In this document: piece after piece, positions 43,029 to 54,026 of the stretch
How positions within the stretch are numbered: position 1 is the first letter of the stretch
Layout of the letters: every line of letters starts with the position of its first letter
Source of the DNA: Novosphingobium nitrogenifigens DSM 19370
GTDB taxonomy: Bacteria > Pseudomonadota > Alphaproteobacteria > Sphingomonadales > Sphingomonadaceae
DNA length: 64,000 nucleotides
Direction of reading: 5' to 3'
NCBI RefSeq assembly: GCF_000192575.1
Contig: NZ_GL876926.1
Coordinates: 895,929 to 959,928 of the forward strand
Notes under the pieces: generated by a model
The model's database searches: none
Told to the model about the DNA's origin: nothing
Seen by the model: the letters and a program-made list of their open reading frames with translations, nothing else
Program-made: the position numbers and the translations under genes

Positions 43029-44669
43029 TCAGTGCGCTCCCGCTTCGGCGCGCCAGCGATGATCGCGAAAGCGTTCGCGCAAGTCCTTCTTGCTGATCTT
43101 GCCGGTGCCGGTGTGCGGCAAGGCATCGATGAAGACCACTTCGTCCGGCACCCACCAGCGGGCCACTTGCCCGGCAAGGTATCCGCGCAAGTCCGCCTCC
43201 TCCAACACCGCGCCCGGCTTGCGCACCACCACCAGCAAGGGACGCTCGTCCCAGCGCGGGTGATGCACGCCGATGGCTGCTGCTTCGGCCACGGCCGGAT
43301 GACCGACCGCCGCGTTTTCGAGTTCCACCGAACTGATCCACTCTCCGCCGGACTTGATGACGTCCTTGGTCCGGTCGGTCAGTTGCAGCGTGCCGTCGGG
43401 ATGGATCACTGCAACATCGCCCGTATCGAACCAGCCCTCGGCATCGACTGCATCGCGCTCGGCCTTGAAATAGCGTTTCACCACCCATGGTCCGCGCACT
43501 TGCAAGGCCCCGGCCGTCACCCCGTCGCGGGGAAGCACTTTGCCGGGATCGCCCAGATCGACGCAGCGCAATTCGACGCCGAACGGCGGGCGCCCCTGCA
43601 TCGCCTTGATCCGAACCTGCTCGTCAAAGGACAAGTCGTCCCAGTCGGCGGTTTCGGCGCCCGTGGTTCCGATCGGAGAGGTTTCGGTCATGCCCCAGGC
43701 ATGGGCAACACGACGTCCCGCTTTCATGAACGTCTCGACCATGGCGCGCGGCATCGCCGAGCCGCCGCAGACGACTTGCATCAGGCTGGGCGGGATCGGC
43801 TTTCCCGTCGCCTCCAGATGCTGAAGCATGCCCAGCCAGACGGTCGGAACCCCGGCAGCGGCGGTCACCTTTTCCCGCTCGAACAGCTCGCACAGGACCG
43901 CCGGATCGTTGACCGCCGAATAGACGAATTTCGCCCCCGCCGCCGCCCCGGCCCATGGCGTTCCCCAACTTGCGGCATGGAACATCGGCACGATCGGCAT
44001 CATCACCGTGCGGCTGTCGAGCCCGAAGACCGGCGCCGTCATGCACGTCATCGCATGGAGCATGGTCGAACGGTGTTCATAGAGGACGCCCTTGGGATTG
44101 CCGGTCGTGCCGCTGGTATAACACAACATGCATGGGTCACGCTCGTCGCCATCGACCCATTGGACTTGGCCGTCCTCGCCCGCGATCCAGCTTTCGAACG
44201 AAGGCACCTGTCCCGCATCCCCGCAACAGTCCTCACCATCGAAACAGATATAGTGCTCGATCGTCGGCCAGCGCGGCTTCATCCGCTCGACCACGCCCGC
44301 CCAGACCTTGTCGAAAATCAGCACGCGGTCTTCGGCATGATTGACGATGAAATCGAGCTGGTCGTCGAACAGCCGCGGATTGATCGTGTGCAGGATCGCG
44401 CCTGCGCCGATCGCGCCGTACCAGGCAACAAGATGACGATGGTGGTTCATCGCGAGCGTCGCCACGCGATCGTTGCGGGCTATGCCCAACCGTTGCAAAG
44501 CCTGCACCATGCGCAAGGCATCGTGGCGAACCCCACCCCAGGTCGTGCGGCTCTCGCTGCCGTCGGCCCAGCGCGAGACGATCTCGCGATGCCCGTATTC
44601 GCGCCCGGCATGATCGATCAGAGCGGTTACCCGCAGCTTCCAGTCCTGCATCCCGCCCAGCATCGCCAT
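43029..44669 (-). CDS. Acyl-CoA ligase (long-chain fatty acid type)
   Basis: ANL-superfamily AMP-forming ligase of 546 residues. The P-loop [28 protein letters not shown] and the C-terminal [15 protein letters not shown] (catalytic Lys) are in order. It resembles medium/long-chain acyl-CoA synthetases of the FadD13/AlkK kind. Substrate is not resolved. An ATG seven codons downstream ([15 protein letters not shown]) is an alternative start. Confidence 0.92.
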   Translation of the reverse strand: MAMLGGMQDWKLRVTALIDHAGREYGHREIVSRWADGSESRTTWGGVRHDALRMVQALQRLGIARNDRVATLAMNHHRHLVAWYGAIGAGAILHTINPRLFDDQLDFIVNHAEDRVLIFDKVWAGVVERMKPRWPTIEHYICFDGEDCCGDAGQVPSFESWIAGEDGQVQWVDGDERDPCMLCYTSGTTGNPKGVLYEHRSTMLHAMTCMTAPVFGLDSRTVMMPIVPMFHAASWGTPWAGAAAGAKFVYSAVNDPAVLCELFEREKVTAAAGVPTVWLGMLQHLEATGKPIPPSLMQVVCGGSAMPRAMVETFMKAGRRVAHAWGMTETSPIGTTGAETADWDDLSFDEQVRIKAMQGRPPFGVELRCVDLGDPGKVLPRDGVTAGALQVRGPWVVKRYFKAERDAVDAEGWFDTGDVAVIHPDGTLQLTDRTKDVIKSGGEWISSVELENAAVGHPAVAEAAAIGVHHPRWDERPLLVVVRKPGAVLEEADLRGYLAGQVARWWVPDEVVFIDALPHTGTGKISKKDLRERFRDHRWRAEAGAH

Positions 44670-44689
44670 CTCTCCATGTCGTCGTGTTT

Positions 44690-47600
44690 TTATTCGACGA
44701 GCCGGAGATGCCTTTCCGGACGCGCCGTCAGAGCAACATTGGCAAGACCTTCGATCGGAATCAACCGTTCGATTAATTCACTGTCCAGGCAGAAATCGCT
44801 TCCCAGAAACGCCCAGGGTTCGCGCGGCCCGCCGGTGCGCAGGTGAACGCGCACTTCGCCTTTCGCATCGGGCGCACGCGGCAAGAGCATGGCCAATTCC
44901 TGCACCGCGTCGATTTCGCTGACTTCGCATTGGAGCATCATGCGCGAGGCGCTGGTGACCGAGGCCAGCGGACGAGCCCCGCGCACGGTGACGCGCGGCG
45001 GTTCATCGGCATTGGGGCGATCGAGTTCGACATTCAGGAGGACGCAGGTCCCTTCGCGCGCCCATTGCACGAACGGCTCGACCATTGCCTCTTCGAAACA
45101 GCAGGCGGAAAAAAGCCCGCTCTTGTCCGAAAAGTCGGCCATGACGAAGTCCTTGCCGCGCTTGGTCTTGCGCTTCTGCACCCCTTCGACGAGCGCGGCC
45201 ATGACCGCTCCGGTGCGGCCCGTCGCCGTGCCCCCCCCCATCATCAGGCTGGCATAAGTGCGCGCACCATTGGCACTTGAAATCGCGCGATATTCCTCGA
45301 CCGGATGGGCCGCGAAATAGAAACCGAAATTCTCGCGTTCGGCCGCCATCTGCTCGGCGCGGCTCCAAGGCTTGGTCTCGACCAGACGGGTCGCCTGTTC
45401 CACATGGTCGTCACCACCGAACAGGCCGCCCTGCCCCGATGTCCGCGCGCGGCTCGCTTCATCGGCAACCGCCATCAGCAGTTCGGCATTGGCAATCAGC
45501 TTGGCTCGATTGGGCTCAAGGCAATCGAGCGCGCCGCCCGCGGCCAGCGCTTCTAGCTGGCGCCGGTTCATCGCCCCGGCCGGTAGACGGCGGAACAATT
45601 CGTCGAGCGTCTGGAACGGACCATTGGCCTCGCGCTCGGCGACGATCGCTTCCATCGCCTTTTCGCCGACATTGCGCAGCCCGGCGAGGGCATAGCGCAC
45701 GGCGTAGGATTCCTCGGTGCGTTCGACCGTGAATTCGGCGACCGAGCGGTTGATGTCCGGCCCAGCCAGGGCAAAGCCGTTGCGCCGCATGTCGTCGACA
45801 AAGATGTTGAGCTTTTCCGACTGATGCATGTCGAAGCACATCGCGGCGGCATAGAATTCATGCGGATAATGCGTCTTGAGCCATGCCGTCTGATAGGCGA
45901 GCAAGGCATAGGCCGCCGCGTGGCTCTTGTTGAAGCCATAACCGGCAAACTTGTCGATCAAGTCGAACAGTTCGTTCGCCTTGCCCGCGTCGATCTGCGA
46001 GACTTCCTTGCACCCCGCGACGAAGCGGGCGCGCTGCTGGTCCATTTCCGCCTGGATCTTCTTGCCCATCGCGCGGCGCAGCAAGTCGGCGTCGCCGAGC
46101 GAATATCCGGCCAGGATCTGCGCGGCCTGCATGACCTGTTCCTGATAGACGAAAATCCCGTAGGTTTCCGAAAGGATGCCCGCCAGCTTGTCGTGAGGGT
46201 ATTCGATCTCTTCCAAGCCGTTCTTGCGTCGACCGAACAGGGGGATGTTGTCCATCGGCCCCGGACGGTACAGCGACACGAGCGCGATGATGTCGCCGAA
46301 ATTGGTCGGCTTCACCGCGGCCAGCGTGCGCCGCATGCCTTCCGATTCCAGCTGGAACACGCCGACCGTGTCGCCCGATTGCAGCAGGCGATAGACTTGC
46401 GCATCATCCCACCCAAGGGTCGAAAGATCGATCTGGATCCCCCGCTTGCCGAGCAGGTCGACGGCCTTGCGCAAGACGGACAGCGTCTTGAGCCCGAGGA
46501 AGTCGAACTTGACCAGCCCCGCGTCCTCGACATGCTTCATGTCGAACTGCGTCACCGGCATGTCCGAACGCGGATCGCGATAGAGCGGCACGAGCTGTGC
46601 CAGCGGACGGTCGCCGATAACCACGCCCGCCGCGTGGGTCGAGCTGTTGCGCGGCAAACCTTCGAGCTGCATCGCCAGATCGATCAGGCGGCGCACTTCC
46701 GGGTCGCGATCGTATTCGCGCTTGAGCTCGGCAACGCCGTTCAGCGCACGGGGAAGCGGCCAGGGATCGGTCGGATGGTTGGGCACCATCTTGCACAGAC
46801 GGTCGACCTGCCCATAGCTCATCTGCAGGATGCGCCCGGTATCGCGCAGAACCGCTCGCGCTTTCAGCTTACCGAAGGTGATGATCTGCGCGACGTGATC
46901 CTCGCCATATTTGCGCTGCACATAGCGGATCACTTCCCCGCGCCGGGTTTCGCAGAAGTCGATGTCGAAGTCGGGCATCGACACGCGTTCGGGATTGAGA
47001 AAACGTTCGAACAGCAGGCCGAGCCGGATCGGATCGAGGTCGGTGATGGTCAGCGCCCAGGCGACCAGCGAGCCCGCGCCCGAACCACGGCCCGGCCCTA
47101 CCGGAATCGAATGTTCCTTTGCCCATTTGATGAAGTCGGCAACGATCAGGAAGTAGCCGCCAAAGCCCATGCGGTTGATGATGCCGATCTCGAATTCGAG
47201 ACGATGGCGATAATTGCACACTTCGCCAAAAATTCCGGCTGCACTCAGTGCAGGGAACTCGGCTTCGACCGGCTCACCCTCGGGCCCCATGGTCAGAAGA
47301 GCCGACAATTCCTCGTGGGTATCGGCGGGGTAATAAGGCATCAACCGCGCGACAAGGCCGGTGCGGCTGTCCGCCGCGCACATGCGGGCCTCGCCTTCCT
47401 TGTCCCCGGCAAGGCTGGGCAGGATCGGCTTGCGCTTGGGCGGCATCGCCGCGCAACGCTGGGCCACCACCAACGTGTTGGCGAGCGCCTCGGGAATGTC
47501 CTTGAACAATTCCTCCATGACCGGCGCGGGCTTGATCCACCATTCGACCGACGAGCGCGGGCGATCGGCGCTGTCGACATGGGTCGAACTCGCAATGCAC

Positions 47601-48280
47601 AACATGGCATCATGCGCGGGGTAAAAGGCGCGTTCGGCAAAACAGGCAGGGTTGGTCGCAACGAGCGGCCAGTCCCGCGCATAGGCAAGGTCGATCAGCG
47701 CGTCTTCCGCGCGTTCCTCGACCGGATCACCGCGCCGGGCCAGTTCGATATAGAACCTGTCTGGGAACAAGCCCGCAATCTCGTCAGCATAAGCCTCTGC
47801 AGCATCCTGCTGCCCTTCGGCCAGAAGACGCGTGATCGCACCTTCGCCCCCGGCGGAAAGGCAAAGCAAACCATCGGTATGCCCGGCGAGATCCTCTACC
47901 CGGACGTGAGGCGCGAATTCCAGCGGACGATCGAGATGCGCGCGGCTGACCAGATGGCAGATATTGTCGTAGCCGGTCGAATCCTGCGCATAGAGCGCCA
48001 GCCAGTCGATCGTCGGCGCCTGTGGCCCGAAGGTCGTCGTCGCGCCACCGCGTTCAGGTCGGGCAACCGCCAGCATGGTCCCGATGACGGGCTGCACACC
48101 GACGTCCTTGCACGCCTTGGCAAAGGCGACCGAGCCGTAAAGTCCGTTACGATCGGTGATCGCAATGGCGGGAAATCCGCGTTCCGCCGCCGTCTTGGCA
48201 ATGACCTTGGGATCCACCGCGCCGTCGAGCATGGTGTAGGACGAAAAGACACGAAGCGAAACGAACGGCGCGTGAGGCAT
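44690..48280 (-). CDS. dnaE: DNA polymerase III subunit alpha
   Basis: Replicative polymerase catalytic subunit, 1196 residues. It has an N-terminal PHP domain (FVSLRVFSSYTMLDGAV, TDRNGLYG), then the polymerase core with the acidic residues in GPGRGSGAGSLVAWALTITDLDP and PDFDIDFCE, RPGPMDNIP and GYGFNKSHAAAYALLAYQTAWLK. An OB domain lies at the C-terminus. Length and motifs match DnaE1, not the shorter mutagenesis DnaE2. No imuAB is near. Confidence 0.97.
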   Translation of the reverse strand: MPHAPFVSLRVFSSYTMLDGAVDPKVIAKTAAERGFPAIAITDRNGLYGSVAFAKACKDVGVQPVIGTMLAVARPERGGATTTFGPQAPTIDWLALYAQDSTGYDNICHLVSRAHLDRPLEFAPHVRVEDLAGHTDGLLCLSAGGEGAITRLLAEGQQDAAEAYADEIAGLFPDRFYIELARRGDPVEERAEDALIDLAYARDWPLVATNPACFAERAFYPAHDAMLCIASSTHVDSADRPRSSVEWWIKPAPVMEELFKDIPEALANTLVVAQRCAAMPPKRKPILPSLAGDKEGEARMCAADSRTGLVARLMPYYPADTHEELSALLTMGPEGEPVEAEFPALSAAGIFGEVCNYRHRLEFEIGIINRMGFGGYFLIVADFIKWAKEHSIPVGPGRGSGAGSLVAWALTITDLDPIRLGLLFERFLNPERVSMPDFDIDFCETRRGEVIRYVQRKYGEDHVAQIITFGKLKARAVLRDTGRILQMSYGQVDRLCKMVPNHPTDPWPLPRALNGVAELKREYDRDPEVRRLIDLAMQLEGLPRNSSTHAAGVVIGDRPLAQLVPLYRDPRSDMPVTQFDMKHVEDAGLVKFDFLGLKTLSVLRKAVDLLGKRGIQIDLSTLGWDDAQVYRLLQSGDTVGVFQLESEGMRRTLAAVKPTNFGDIIALVSLYRPGPMDNIPLFGRRKNGLEEIEYPHDKLAGILSETYGIFVYQEQVMQAAQILAGYSLGDADLLRRAMGKKIQAEMDQQRARFVAGCKEVSQIDAGKANELFDLIDKFAGYGFNKSHAAAYALLAYQTAWLKTHYPHEFYAAAMCFDMHQSEKLNIFVDDMRRNGFALAGPDINRSVAEFTVERTEESYAVRYALAGLRNVGEKAMEAIVAEREANGPFQTLDELFRRLPAGAMNRRQLEALAAGGALDCLEPNRAKLIANAELLMAVADEASRARTSGQGGLFGGDDHVEQATRLVETKPWSRAEQMAAERENFGFYFAAHPVEEYRAISSANGARTYASLMMGGGTATGRTGAVMAALVEGVQKRKTKRGKDFVMADFSDKSGLFSACCFEEAMVEPFVQWAREGTCVLLNVELDRPNADEPPRVTVRGARPLASVTSASRMMLQCEVSEIDAVQELAMLLPRAPDAKGEVRVHLRTGGPREPWAFLGSDFCLDSELIERLIPIEGLANVALTARPERHLRLVE

Positions 48281-48351
48281 GGCAAGACCTTATGCCAAAG
48301 CCCCCCGAGTTGGGAGCCGGGGCAGACGGGTTATCTTCAACTCTTCCAGGA

Positions 48352-48843
48352 TCAGCCGAGCAGTTTCTCGATGTCCCGAGCGATCGCTTCGGGTTTGGCG
48401 CGCGAGCCGTAGCGGCGCACGACGCGACCCGAACGGTCGATCAGGAACTTGGTGAAATTCCACTTGATCGACCGGGTGCCGAAAATGCCCGGTGCCCGGG
48501 CTTTCAGCCACTGGAAAAGCGGCGTCGCATTCGGGCCGTTCACGTCGATCTTGGCAAACAGCGGGAAGCTGAGCCCGAAATTGACTTTGCAGAACGTCGC
48601 GATCTCGTCAGCCGTGCCCGGTTCCTGCCCGCCGAACTGGTTGCAGGGAAAGGCCAGCACTTCGAACCCTTGCGCGCCATAGCGCCGCCAGAGCGCCTCC
48701 AGCCCTTCGTATTGCGGGGTGAAGCCGCACTGGGACGCGGTGTTGACGACCAGCAGGACCTTGCCGCGCTTGTCGGCAAGCGAAACATCCTCGCCATTAG
48801 GCAGTTTCGCGGTGAAATCGGCAATCGTGCGTGGATCGGCCAC
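48352..48843 (-). CDS. Glutathione peroxidase
   Basis: Thiol peroxidase of 163 residues with peroxidatic Cys39 in NTASQCGFT, the Gln in FPCNQFGGQEPG and Trp/Asn in KWNFTKFL, the full catalytic set. It is a Cys (not selenocysteine) enzyme without signal peptide. Bacterial members often use thioredoxin. It lies between lolD and dnaE in the same direction. Confidence 0.94.
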   Translation of the reverse strand: MADPRTIADFTAKLPNGEDVSLADKRGKVLLVVNTASQCGFTPQYEGLEALWRRYGAQGFEVLAFPCNQFGGQEPGTADEIATFCKVNFGLSFPLFAKIDVNGPNATPLFQWLKARAPGIFGTRSIKWNFTKFLIDRSGRVVRRYGSRAKPEAIARDIEKLLG

Positions 48844-48865
48844 GGCTTATTTCTCCCGGCGAAGC

Positions 48866-49549
48866 TTAGGCCAACAGGCCTTCATGCAGACGGAGCACGC
48901 GATCCATGCGAAAGGCAAGGCGTTCGTTGTGCGTCGCGACCAGCGCGGCACTGCCTTCGCCGCGAACGAGCCGCAGGAATTCTTCGAGCACACGATCGGC
49001 CGTGCCTTCGTCAAGATTGCCGGTCGGTTCGTCCGCCAGCACCAGCGCCGGACGATTGGCGAGCGCGCGCGCCACTGCCACGCGCTGTTGTTCGCCGCCG
49101 GAAAGCTGGCTCGGCCGGTGATCGAGCCGATGCCCGAGCCCCAGTGCCGTCAGCAGCTCTTGCGCACGATCGTTCGCAGGCCCTTTCGCCTGTCCCGCGA
49201 TCAACTGGGGCAACACGACATTTTCCGTCGCGTTGAAATCGGGAAGCAGGTGGTGGAACTGATAGACGAAGCCGAGATGATCGCGCCGCAAGGTCGTGCG
49301 AGCGTCGGACGACAGGGCCGAAGCCTCGGTCCCGGCAATCTCGATCTTTCCTTCAAAACCGCCTTCGAGCAGGCCGATCGCCTGAAGCATGGTCGACTTG
49401 CCCGAACCCGAAGGGCCAAGCAAAGCAACGATCTCGCCGGGATTGATCTCCAGATTGATGCCGCGCAGCACCTCGATGGCGACGCCGCCCTGATGGAAGG
49501 TCCGCTTGAGATTGACCAGTTTGACGACCGGCCCCTGATGATCATTCAT
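48866..49549 (-). CDS. lolD: Lipoprotein-releasing ABC transporter, ATPase LolD
   Basis: ATPase of the Lol system that extracts lipoproteins from the inner membrane, 227 residues. Walker A GPSGSGKS (residues 45-52), signature LSGGEQQR, Walker B LVLADEP and the switch His in VATHNERLA are intact. The start overlaps the end of lolC by eight bases, so the two are translated together. Confidence 0.95.
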   Translation of the reverse strand: MNDHQGPVVKLVNLKRTFHQGGVAIEVLRGINLEINPGEIVALLGPSGSGKSTMLQAIGLLEGGFEGKIEIAGTEASALSSDARTTLRRDHLGFVYQFHHLLPDFNATENVVLPQLIAGQAKGPANDRAQELLTALGLGHRLDHRPSQLSGGEQQRVAVARALANRPALVLADEPTGNLDEGTADRVLEEFLRLVRGEGSAALVATHNERLAFRMDRVLRLHEGLLA

Positions 49550-50795
49550 AGCGCAACACCTGCACGGGATCGGTACTTGCAGCCTTCAACGCCGGATAGA
49601 GCGTCGCGAGGAAGCTGAGCAGCAGCGACATGCCGCAAATGCCGCCGATTTCGACCGGATCGACCCGGCTCGGCAATTCGGTCAGGAACCGGATCGAAGG
49701 ATCCCACAGGTTCTGCCCGGTCATCCATTGAACCGCATCGACGACGTTCTGGCGGAAATGCAGGAACACCAGCCCGAGACCAAGGCCAATCACGGTCCCG
49801 ACGGCGCCGATGACGAAGCCGATCGTCACGAAAATGCGGACCATGCTGCCGCGCGTTGCCCCCATCGTTCGCAGGATCGCAATGTCCCGCGTCTTGGCCC
49901 GCACCAGCATGATGAGCGAAGAGAGAATGTTGAACACCGCGACCAGCACGATGATCGACAGGACAACGAACATCGTCACCCGTTCGACCGCCAGTGCCTG
50001 AAACAGGCTGGCATTCAAGGTCTTCCAGTCGGTCACGACCGCGCGCCCGTTCAACGCCTGCTTGATCGGCGCCAGAGTTTGCCCGACGGTATCGGGATCC
50101 TTGGTCATGACCTCGATCATGCCGATGGTGTCACCGGTCAGCAAAAGGGTCTGCGCGTCGGGGATCGGCATGACGACGAAGGCATTATCGTAGTCATAGA
50201 CGCCGACTTCGAAAATCGCCGCGACGCGATAGCCGATCTCGCGCGGCACGGTGCCGAATGGCGTCGTGCGCCCCGCCGGATTGATGACCGTGATCGTGTC
50301 GCCGACCTGCACGCCCAGATTTTCGGCAAGGCGCGAGCCGATTGCAACTTCGCTTGCGCCCGGTTGGATGTCCTTGAACGATCCGGCGACTTTCTTTTCG
50401 GCCATGCGGGCGATGTCCGCCTGCGTATTGCCGCGCGCGATGATCGCTTCCACACGGCCGTTGAACGTCGCCAGGAGGGGCTGTTCGATCAGCGGCGTCG
50501 CGCGGGTAATGCCGGGCGTCTTCTCGAGCTGGCGGACAAGGCCCTGCCAATCGTCGAGGCGCCCACCGTAAGCCTGAATGACCGCATGGCCATTGAGCCC
50601 GACGATCTTGTCCATGAGATCGGCGCGAAAGCCGTTCATGACGCTCATGACGATAACCAGCGCCGCAACGCCGAGCATGACCGCGACCAGACTGATCCCG
50701 GCCACAAGTGCGATGAAGGCTTCACCTCGGCCGGGCAAGATATAACGCCGGGCGATGGTCCGTTCGAAGGAAGACAGGAACAAGCGGGAGGCCAC
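49542..50795 (-). CDS. lolC: Lipoprotein-releasing ABC transporter permease LolC/LolE
   Basis: Inner-membrane permease of 417 residues with one N-terminal helix ([31 protein letters not shown]), a large periplasmic domain (to ~residue 265) and three C-terminal helices (MacB/FtsX type). The N-terminal [10 protein letters not shown] is typical of LolC/E. As is usual in alphaproteobacteria only one permease gene is present, so it probably works as a homodimer. Confidence 0.93.
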   Translation of the reverse strand: MASRLFLSSFERTIARRYILPGRGEAFIALVAGISLVAVMLGVAALVIVMSVMNGFRADLMDKIVGLNGHAVIQAYGGRLDDWQGLVRQLEKTPGITRATPLIEQPLLATFNGRVEAIIARGNTQADIARMAEKKVAGSFKDIQPGASEVAIGSRLAENLGVQVGDTITVINPAGRTTPFGTVPREIGYRVAAIFEVGVYDYDNAFVVMPIPDAQTLLLTGDTIGMIEVMTKDPDTVGQTLAPIKQALNGRAVVTDWKTLNASLFQALAVERVTMFVVLSIIVLVAVFNILSSLIMLVRAKTRDIAILRTMGATRGSMVRIFVTIGFVIGAVGTVIGLGLGLVFLHFRQNVVDAVQWMTGQNLWDPSIRFLTELPSRVDPVEIGGICGMSLLLSFLATLYPALKAASTDPVQVLRYE

Positions 50796-50885
50796 TTTCG
50801 CGGTTGCGACTAGAGAAGCCCGATCTAGGCGCTCACCCGCAAGGTGGCAATGCTCTTGCGCACGCCCCGCCGCATCTCCGCGCTA

Positions 50886-52334
50886 TCAGGCCGCCGAAAC
50901 GAGCCGGGATCGCCCGTCGCGCTTCGCCTGGTACAAGGCTTCGTCCGCCGCTGCGAGAGAAGCGTCGCAATCGGGACCGACGGCCGCAACGCCGCTGCTG
51001 AGCGTGATCGAGACTGGGCCCGCGGCAGTATCGACGGGTGATGCCGCAAGCCGGTCGAGCAAGCGCTGGCACACCTGGCATGCCTGCTCGATCGTCGTGT
51101 CCTGAATGATGATCGCGAATTCTTCCCCGCCGATGCGGGCGATGAAATCGCGCGAGCGCAACGTGGAGCGGGCGAGATCCGCGAAATGGCACAGGACCGC
51201 GTCTCCCACCGCATGTCCGTACCTGTCGTTGACCTGCTTGAAGTGGTCGATATCGACCATGGCCAGACAGGCCCGCTCGGTACCGGTGGCCCGCTCGCGC
51301 AAAGTCTCGAAAAACAGGCGACGATTGGCAAGGCCCGTCAACGGATCGGTAAAGGCCGCGCGCCGCAATTCGTCGATGAGGTCGTCGGCCCGCTCGGACA
51401 TCGCCCGATAATGGGCTTCCGAGAGGCTCAGTTGCGCGAGTTCGCGACGCCGCCGTGCCTGCTCGGTCACGATCGGTAACGTGCCGAGCGAAACCATCCC
51501 GCCATAAAGAAGCCCGGCATGGACGCGGTCCGCCATGTCGCCGAGCCCGGTCGAGAGCGGACCGATCCCGCGGATCGTGAACGCCGTGGCGACCGCAACG
51601 ACGATGATCGGCATGGTGAGTGCAACCAGAGCATCCGCCCAGACCGCACAGAACAGGGCAAAAGTAAGCGGCGCAGCAAGCGTCCAGCGATTGAATTGCG
51701 AGAAAACCCCGATGCACAACAGCAGCATCGTTGCCACCATCAACACCGACAGCAGATGACGGTGCTCCCCGAACGGCGCCTGCCCATCCGCAAGGCGCAT
51801 CATCAGAACTGCCGCGAAGGGAAGCACCACGATCATTCCCACCGCATGGCCGATCCACCAGTTCACGAACGACGGGGCGAAAGGCAGTCCGACAAGCCCC
51901 CATGCGACGCCCGCAGCGCACAGCGCACTGATCACCGGAATGAACAGCATCGTGCCGAGCAGCATCGCCGAAACGATTTCCATGGTTGCTCTGGGCCAAT
52001 AACGGTCGACCAGTCGGCGAAGCAGGGTCGCCCCTGCTACGGCCTCTGCCAGATTGATCGCCATCAGCGGCAGTGCGACAGCCCACCCCAGTCCGAGAAA
52101 CCCGGTCCCCGCAATGTTGCAGGCTCCGCAAAGCGCAAGCAACGCCGGCCATCGCGAACGATCCACCGCAACGAGAGCACCCGCCAGAACACCGCTCGAA
52201 ACCCAGATCATCGCGACGCTGCCGTCGAGCCGCATATACCCGCAAGCCAGAACGACCCCGGCCAGATAGACCAGGGACACAGTCAGAATCATTATCGGGC
52301 TACGCAGAATCCGCATGCCTCCCATTGACCCCAT
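50886..52334 (-). CDS. MASE1-GGDEF diguanylate cyclase
   Basis: Membrane sensor of ~482 residues that makes cyclic di-GMP. An N-terminal region of eight or more helices fits the MASE1 domain, followed by a short coil and a GGDEF domain. The active site is IGGEEF, DPLTGLANRR begins the domain and MVDIDHFKQVND holds the metal aspartate. The inhibitory site RxxD is present as RSRD five residues before GGEEF, so feedback control is likely. Starts at 52334, 52325 and 52316 are all possible. The PilZ gene at 54.9 kb could be one of the receptors of its product. Confidence 0.88.
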   Translation of the reverse strand: MGSMGGMRILRSPIMILTVSLVYLAGVVLACGYMRLDGSVAMIWVSSGVLAGALVAVDRSRWPALLALCGACNIAGTGFLGLGWAVALPLMAINLAEAVAGATLLRRLVDRYWPRATMEIVSAMLLGTMLFIPVISALCAAGVAWGLVGLPFAPSFVNWWIGHAVGMIVVLPFAAVLMMRLADGQAPFGEHRHLLSVLMVATMLLLCIGVFSQFNRWTLAAPLTFALFCAVWADALVALTMPIIVVAVATAFTIRGIGPLSTGLGDMADRVHAGLLYGGMVSLGTLPIVTEQARRRRELAQLSLSEAHYRAMSERADDLIDELRRAAFTDPLTGLANRRLFFETLRERATGTERACLAMVDIDHFKQVNDRYGHAVGDAVLCHFADLARSTLRSRDFIARIGGEEFAIIIQDTTIEQACQVCQRLLDRLAASPVDTAAGPVSITLSSGVAAVGPDCDASLAAADEALYQAKRDGRSRLVSAA

Positions 52335-52522
52335 AGTGGTGAATTTCGATTTAAAATGCCCGAAAGGGCAATGTCCGTTTCGAACCGCATGGCGCGCGCC
52401 CTTGCAGGGACCACCGCGATGTGACGGCAATGTTTCAGCTGCCCCTTGCGTTCCGGATCAAACGGCGCCACATGGCGCGCAAAACGCAAGGCACCCGTGT
52501 GCGGGCGCTTTTCGGCCAACCA

Positions 52523-52542
52523 GCAAGGGCTAAATCCCTTGC
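52523..52542 (+). promoter_or_regulatory. Short hairpin in the purF leader
   Basis: GCAAGGG-CTAAAT-CCCTTGC is a perfect seven-base stem 23 bases before the purF ATG. It could affect translation or transcription of purF, but no PurR-like box or purine riboswitch was recognised. Confidence 0.4.
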
Positions 52543-52565
52543 GCCTGCGGACTGACGCGAGACCA

Positions 52566-54026
52566 ATGAACCTGACCAATCCTTTCCGCGATGCGGACGG
52601 TGACAAGCTCCGCGAGGAGTGTGGCATTTTCGGTGTGCTGGGGTCCCGCGACGCCGCCGCCATGACCGCACTCGGCCTCCACGCCCTGCAACACCGCGGC
52701 CAGGAAGCCGTCGGCATTACCAGTTTTGATGGCCAGGAATTCTATTCCCGGCGCGGGCTTGGCCATGTCGCCCAGAATTTCTCGACCGGCGAGGCGATCT
52801 CGGAACTGCCCGGCCGTATGGCTGCTGGCCACGTCCGCTATTCGACGACCGGCGGGTCGGGCCTGCGCAATGTGCAGCCGCTCTTCGCCGATCTTGCCGC
52901 CGGTGGCTTTGCCATCGCCCATAACGGCAACATTTCCAACGCGATGACGTTGCGTCGCGATCTCGTGAACAAGGGCGCGATCTTCCAGTCCACCTCGGAC
53001 ACCGAGGTCATCATCCACCTCGTCGCGACGAGCCGCTACCCCACCCTGCTCGATCGCTTCGTCGATGCCCTGCGACTGGTCGAAGGCGCCTATTCGCTGA
53101 TCTGCATGACGCCCGAAGGTATGATTGCCTGCCGCGATCCGCTGGGCATCCGCCCGCTGGTCATGGGCAAACTGGGCGATGCAGTGATCTTCTCGAGCGA
53201 AACGGTCGCTCTCGACGTCGTCGGGGCAGAACTGGTCCGCGAAGTGGACCCCGGCGAACTCATCCAGGTCGCTCCCGACGGCACGATTTCAACTCATCGC
53301 CCGTTCGGCAGCCCGTCCTCGCGGATGTGCATTTTCGAACACGTCTATTTCAGCCGCCCGGATTCCCTCATCGGCGGCCTTTCGGTCTATGAAGTGCGCA
53401 AGGCAATCGGCGAGCAGCTCGCGCTCGAATCGAGCGTTGACGCAGACCTCGTCATTCCCGTTCCCGACAGCGGCGTTCCCGCAGCTCTCGGATTCGCGCG
53501 CCAGTCGGGCATCCCCTTCGAACTGGGGATCATCCGCTCGCACTACGTCGGCCGGACCTTCATTCAGCCTTCGGACGGCAAGCGTAACGCCGACGTCAAG
53601 CGCAAGCACAATGCCAACCGCGCGCTCGTTGCGGGCAAGCGCATTGTGCTGATCGACGATTCGATCGTGCGCGGCACCACCAGCCTCAAGATCGTGCAGA
53701 TGATGCGCGAAGCGGGCGCCAGCGAAGTGCATTTCCGCGTTGCCAGCCCGCCGACCGAGCATTCCTGCTTCTATGGCGTCGATACGCCTGAACGGTCCAA
53801 GCTGCTCGCCGCGCGCATGGATGTCGAGGAAATGGCCCGCTTTATCCAGGCCGACAGCCTTGCCTTCGTGTCGATCGACGGTCTCTATCGTGCGGTCGGC
53901 GAATCCCAGCGTAATCGCAGCTGCCCGCAGTATTGCGACGCCTGCTTCACCGGCGAATACCCGACCCGGCTCACCGATCTGGGTGAAAAGGAAGCCGCCG
54001 AGCGCGGTATCGAAACGGTCGCCTGA
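52566..54026 (+). CDS. purF: Amidophosphoribosyltransferase
   Basis: First enzyme of purine synthesis (PRPP + Gln to phosphoribosylamine), 486 residues. A short propeptide ends before the catalytic Cys19 in EECGIFGV, which becomes the N-terminus after processing. The Ntn domain continues with HRGQEAVGI and HNGNISN. The PRTase domain has IVLIDDSIVRGTT. Cluster-type cysteines (CPQYCDACFTGEYP) at the C-terminus match the 4Fe-4S PurF class. Its stop overlaps the next SDR start (TGATG). Confidence 0.97.
   Translation: MNLTNPFRDADGDKLREECGIFGVLGSRDAAAMTALGLHALQHRGQEAVGITSFDGQEFYSRRGLGHVAQNFSTGEAISELPGRMAAGHVRYSTTGGSGLRNVQPLFADLAAGGFAIAHNGNISNAMTLRRDLVNKGAIFQSTSDTEVIIHLVATSRYPTLLDRFVDALRLVEGAYSLICMTPEGMIACRDPLGIRPLVMGKLGDAVIFSSETVALDVVGAELVREVDPGELIQVAPDGTISTHRPFGSPSSRMCIFEHVYFSRPDSLIGGLSVYEVRKAIGEQLALESSVDADLVIPVPDSGVPAALGFARQSGIPFELGIIRSHYVGRTFIQPSDGKRNADVKRKHNANRALVAGKRIVLIDDSIVRGTTSLKIVQMMREAGASEVHFRVASPPTEHSCFYGVDTPERSKLLAARMDVEEMARFIQADSLAFVSIDGLYRAVGESQRNRSCPQYCDACFTGEYPTRLTDLGEKEAAERGIETVA

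Noticed and set aside
45824..48412. 862-codon open frame opposite dnaE
   Set aside because: A frame without stops on the strand opposite a GC-rich gene; composition is Arg/His-rich and no domain is visible. The same holds for the long antisense frames over topA, korA, ilvD and ETF-QO.
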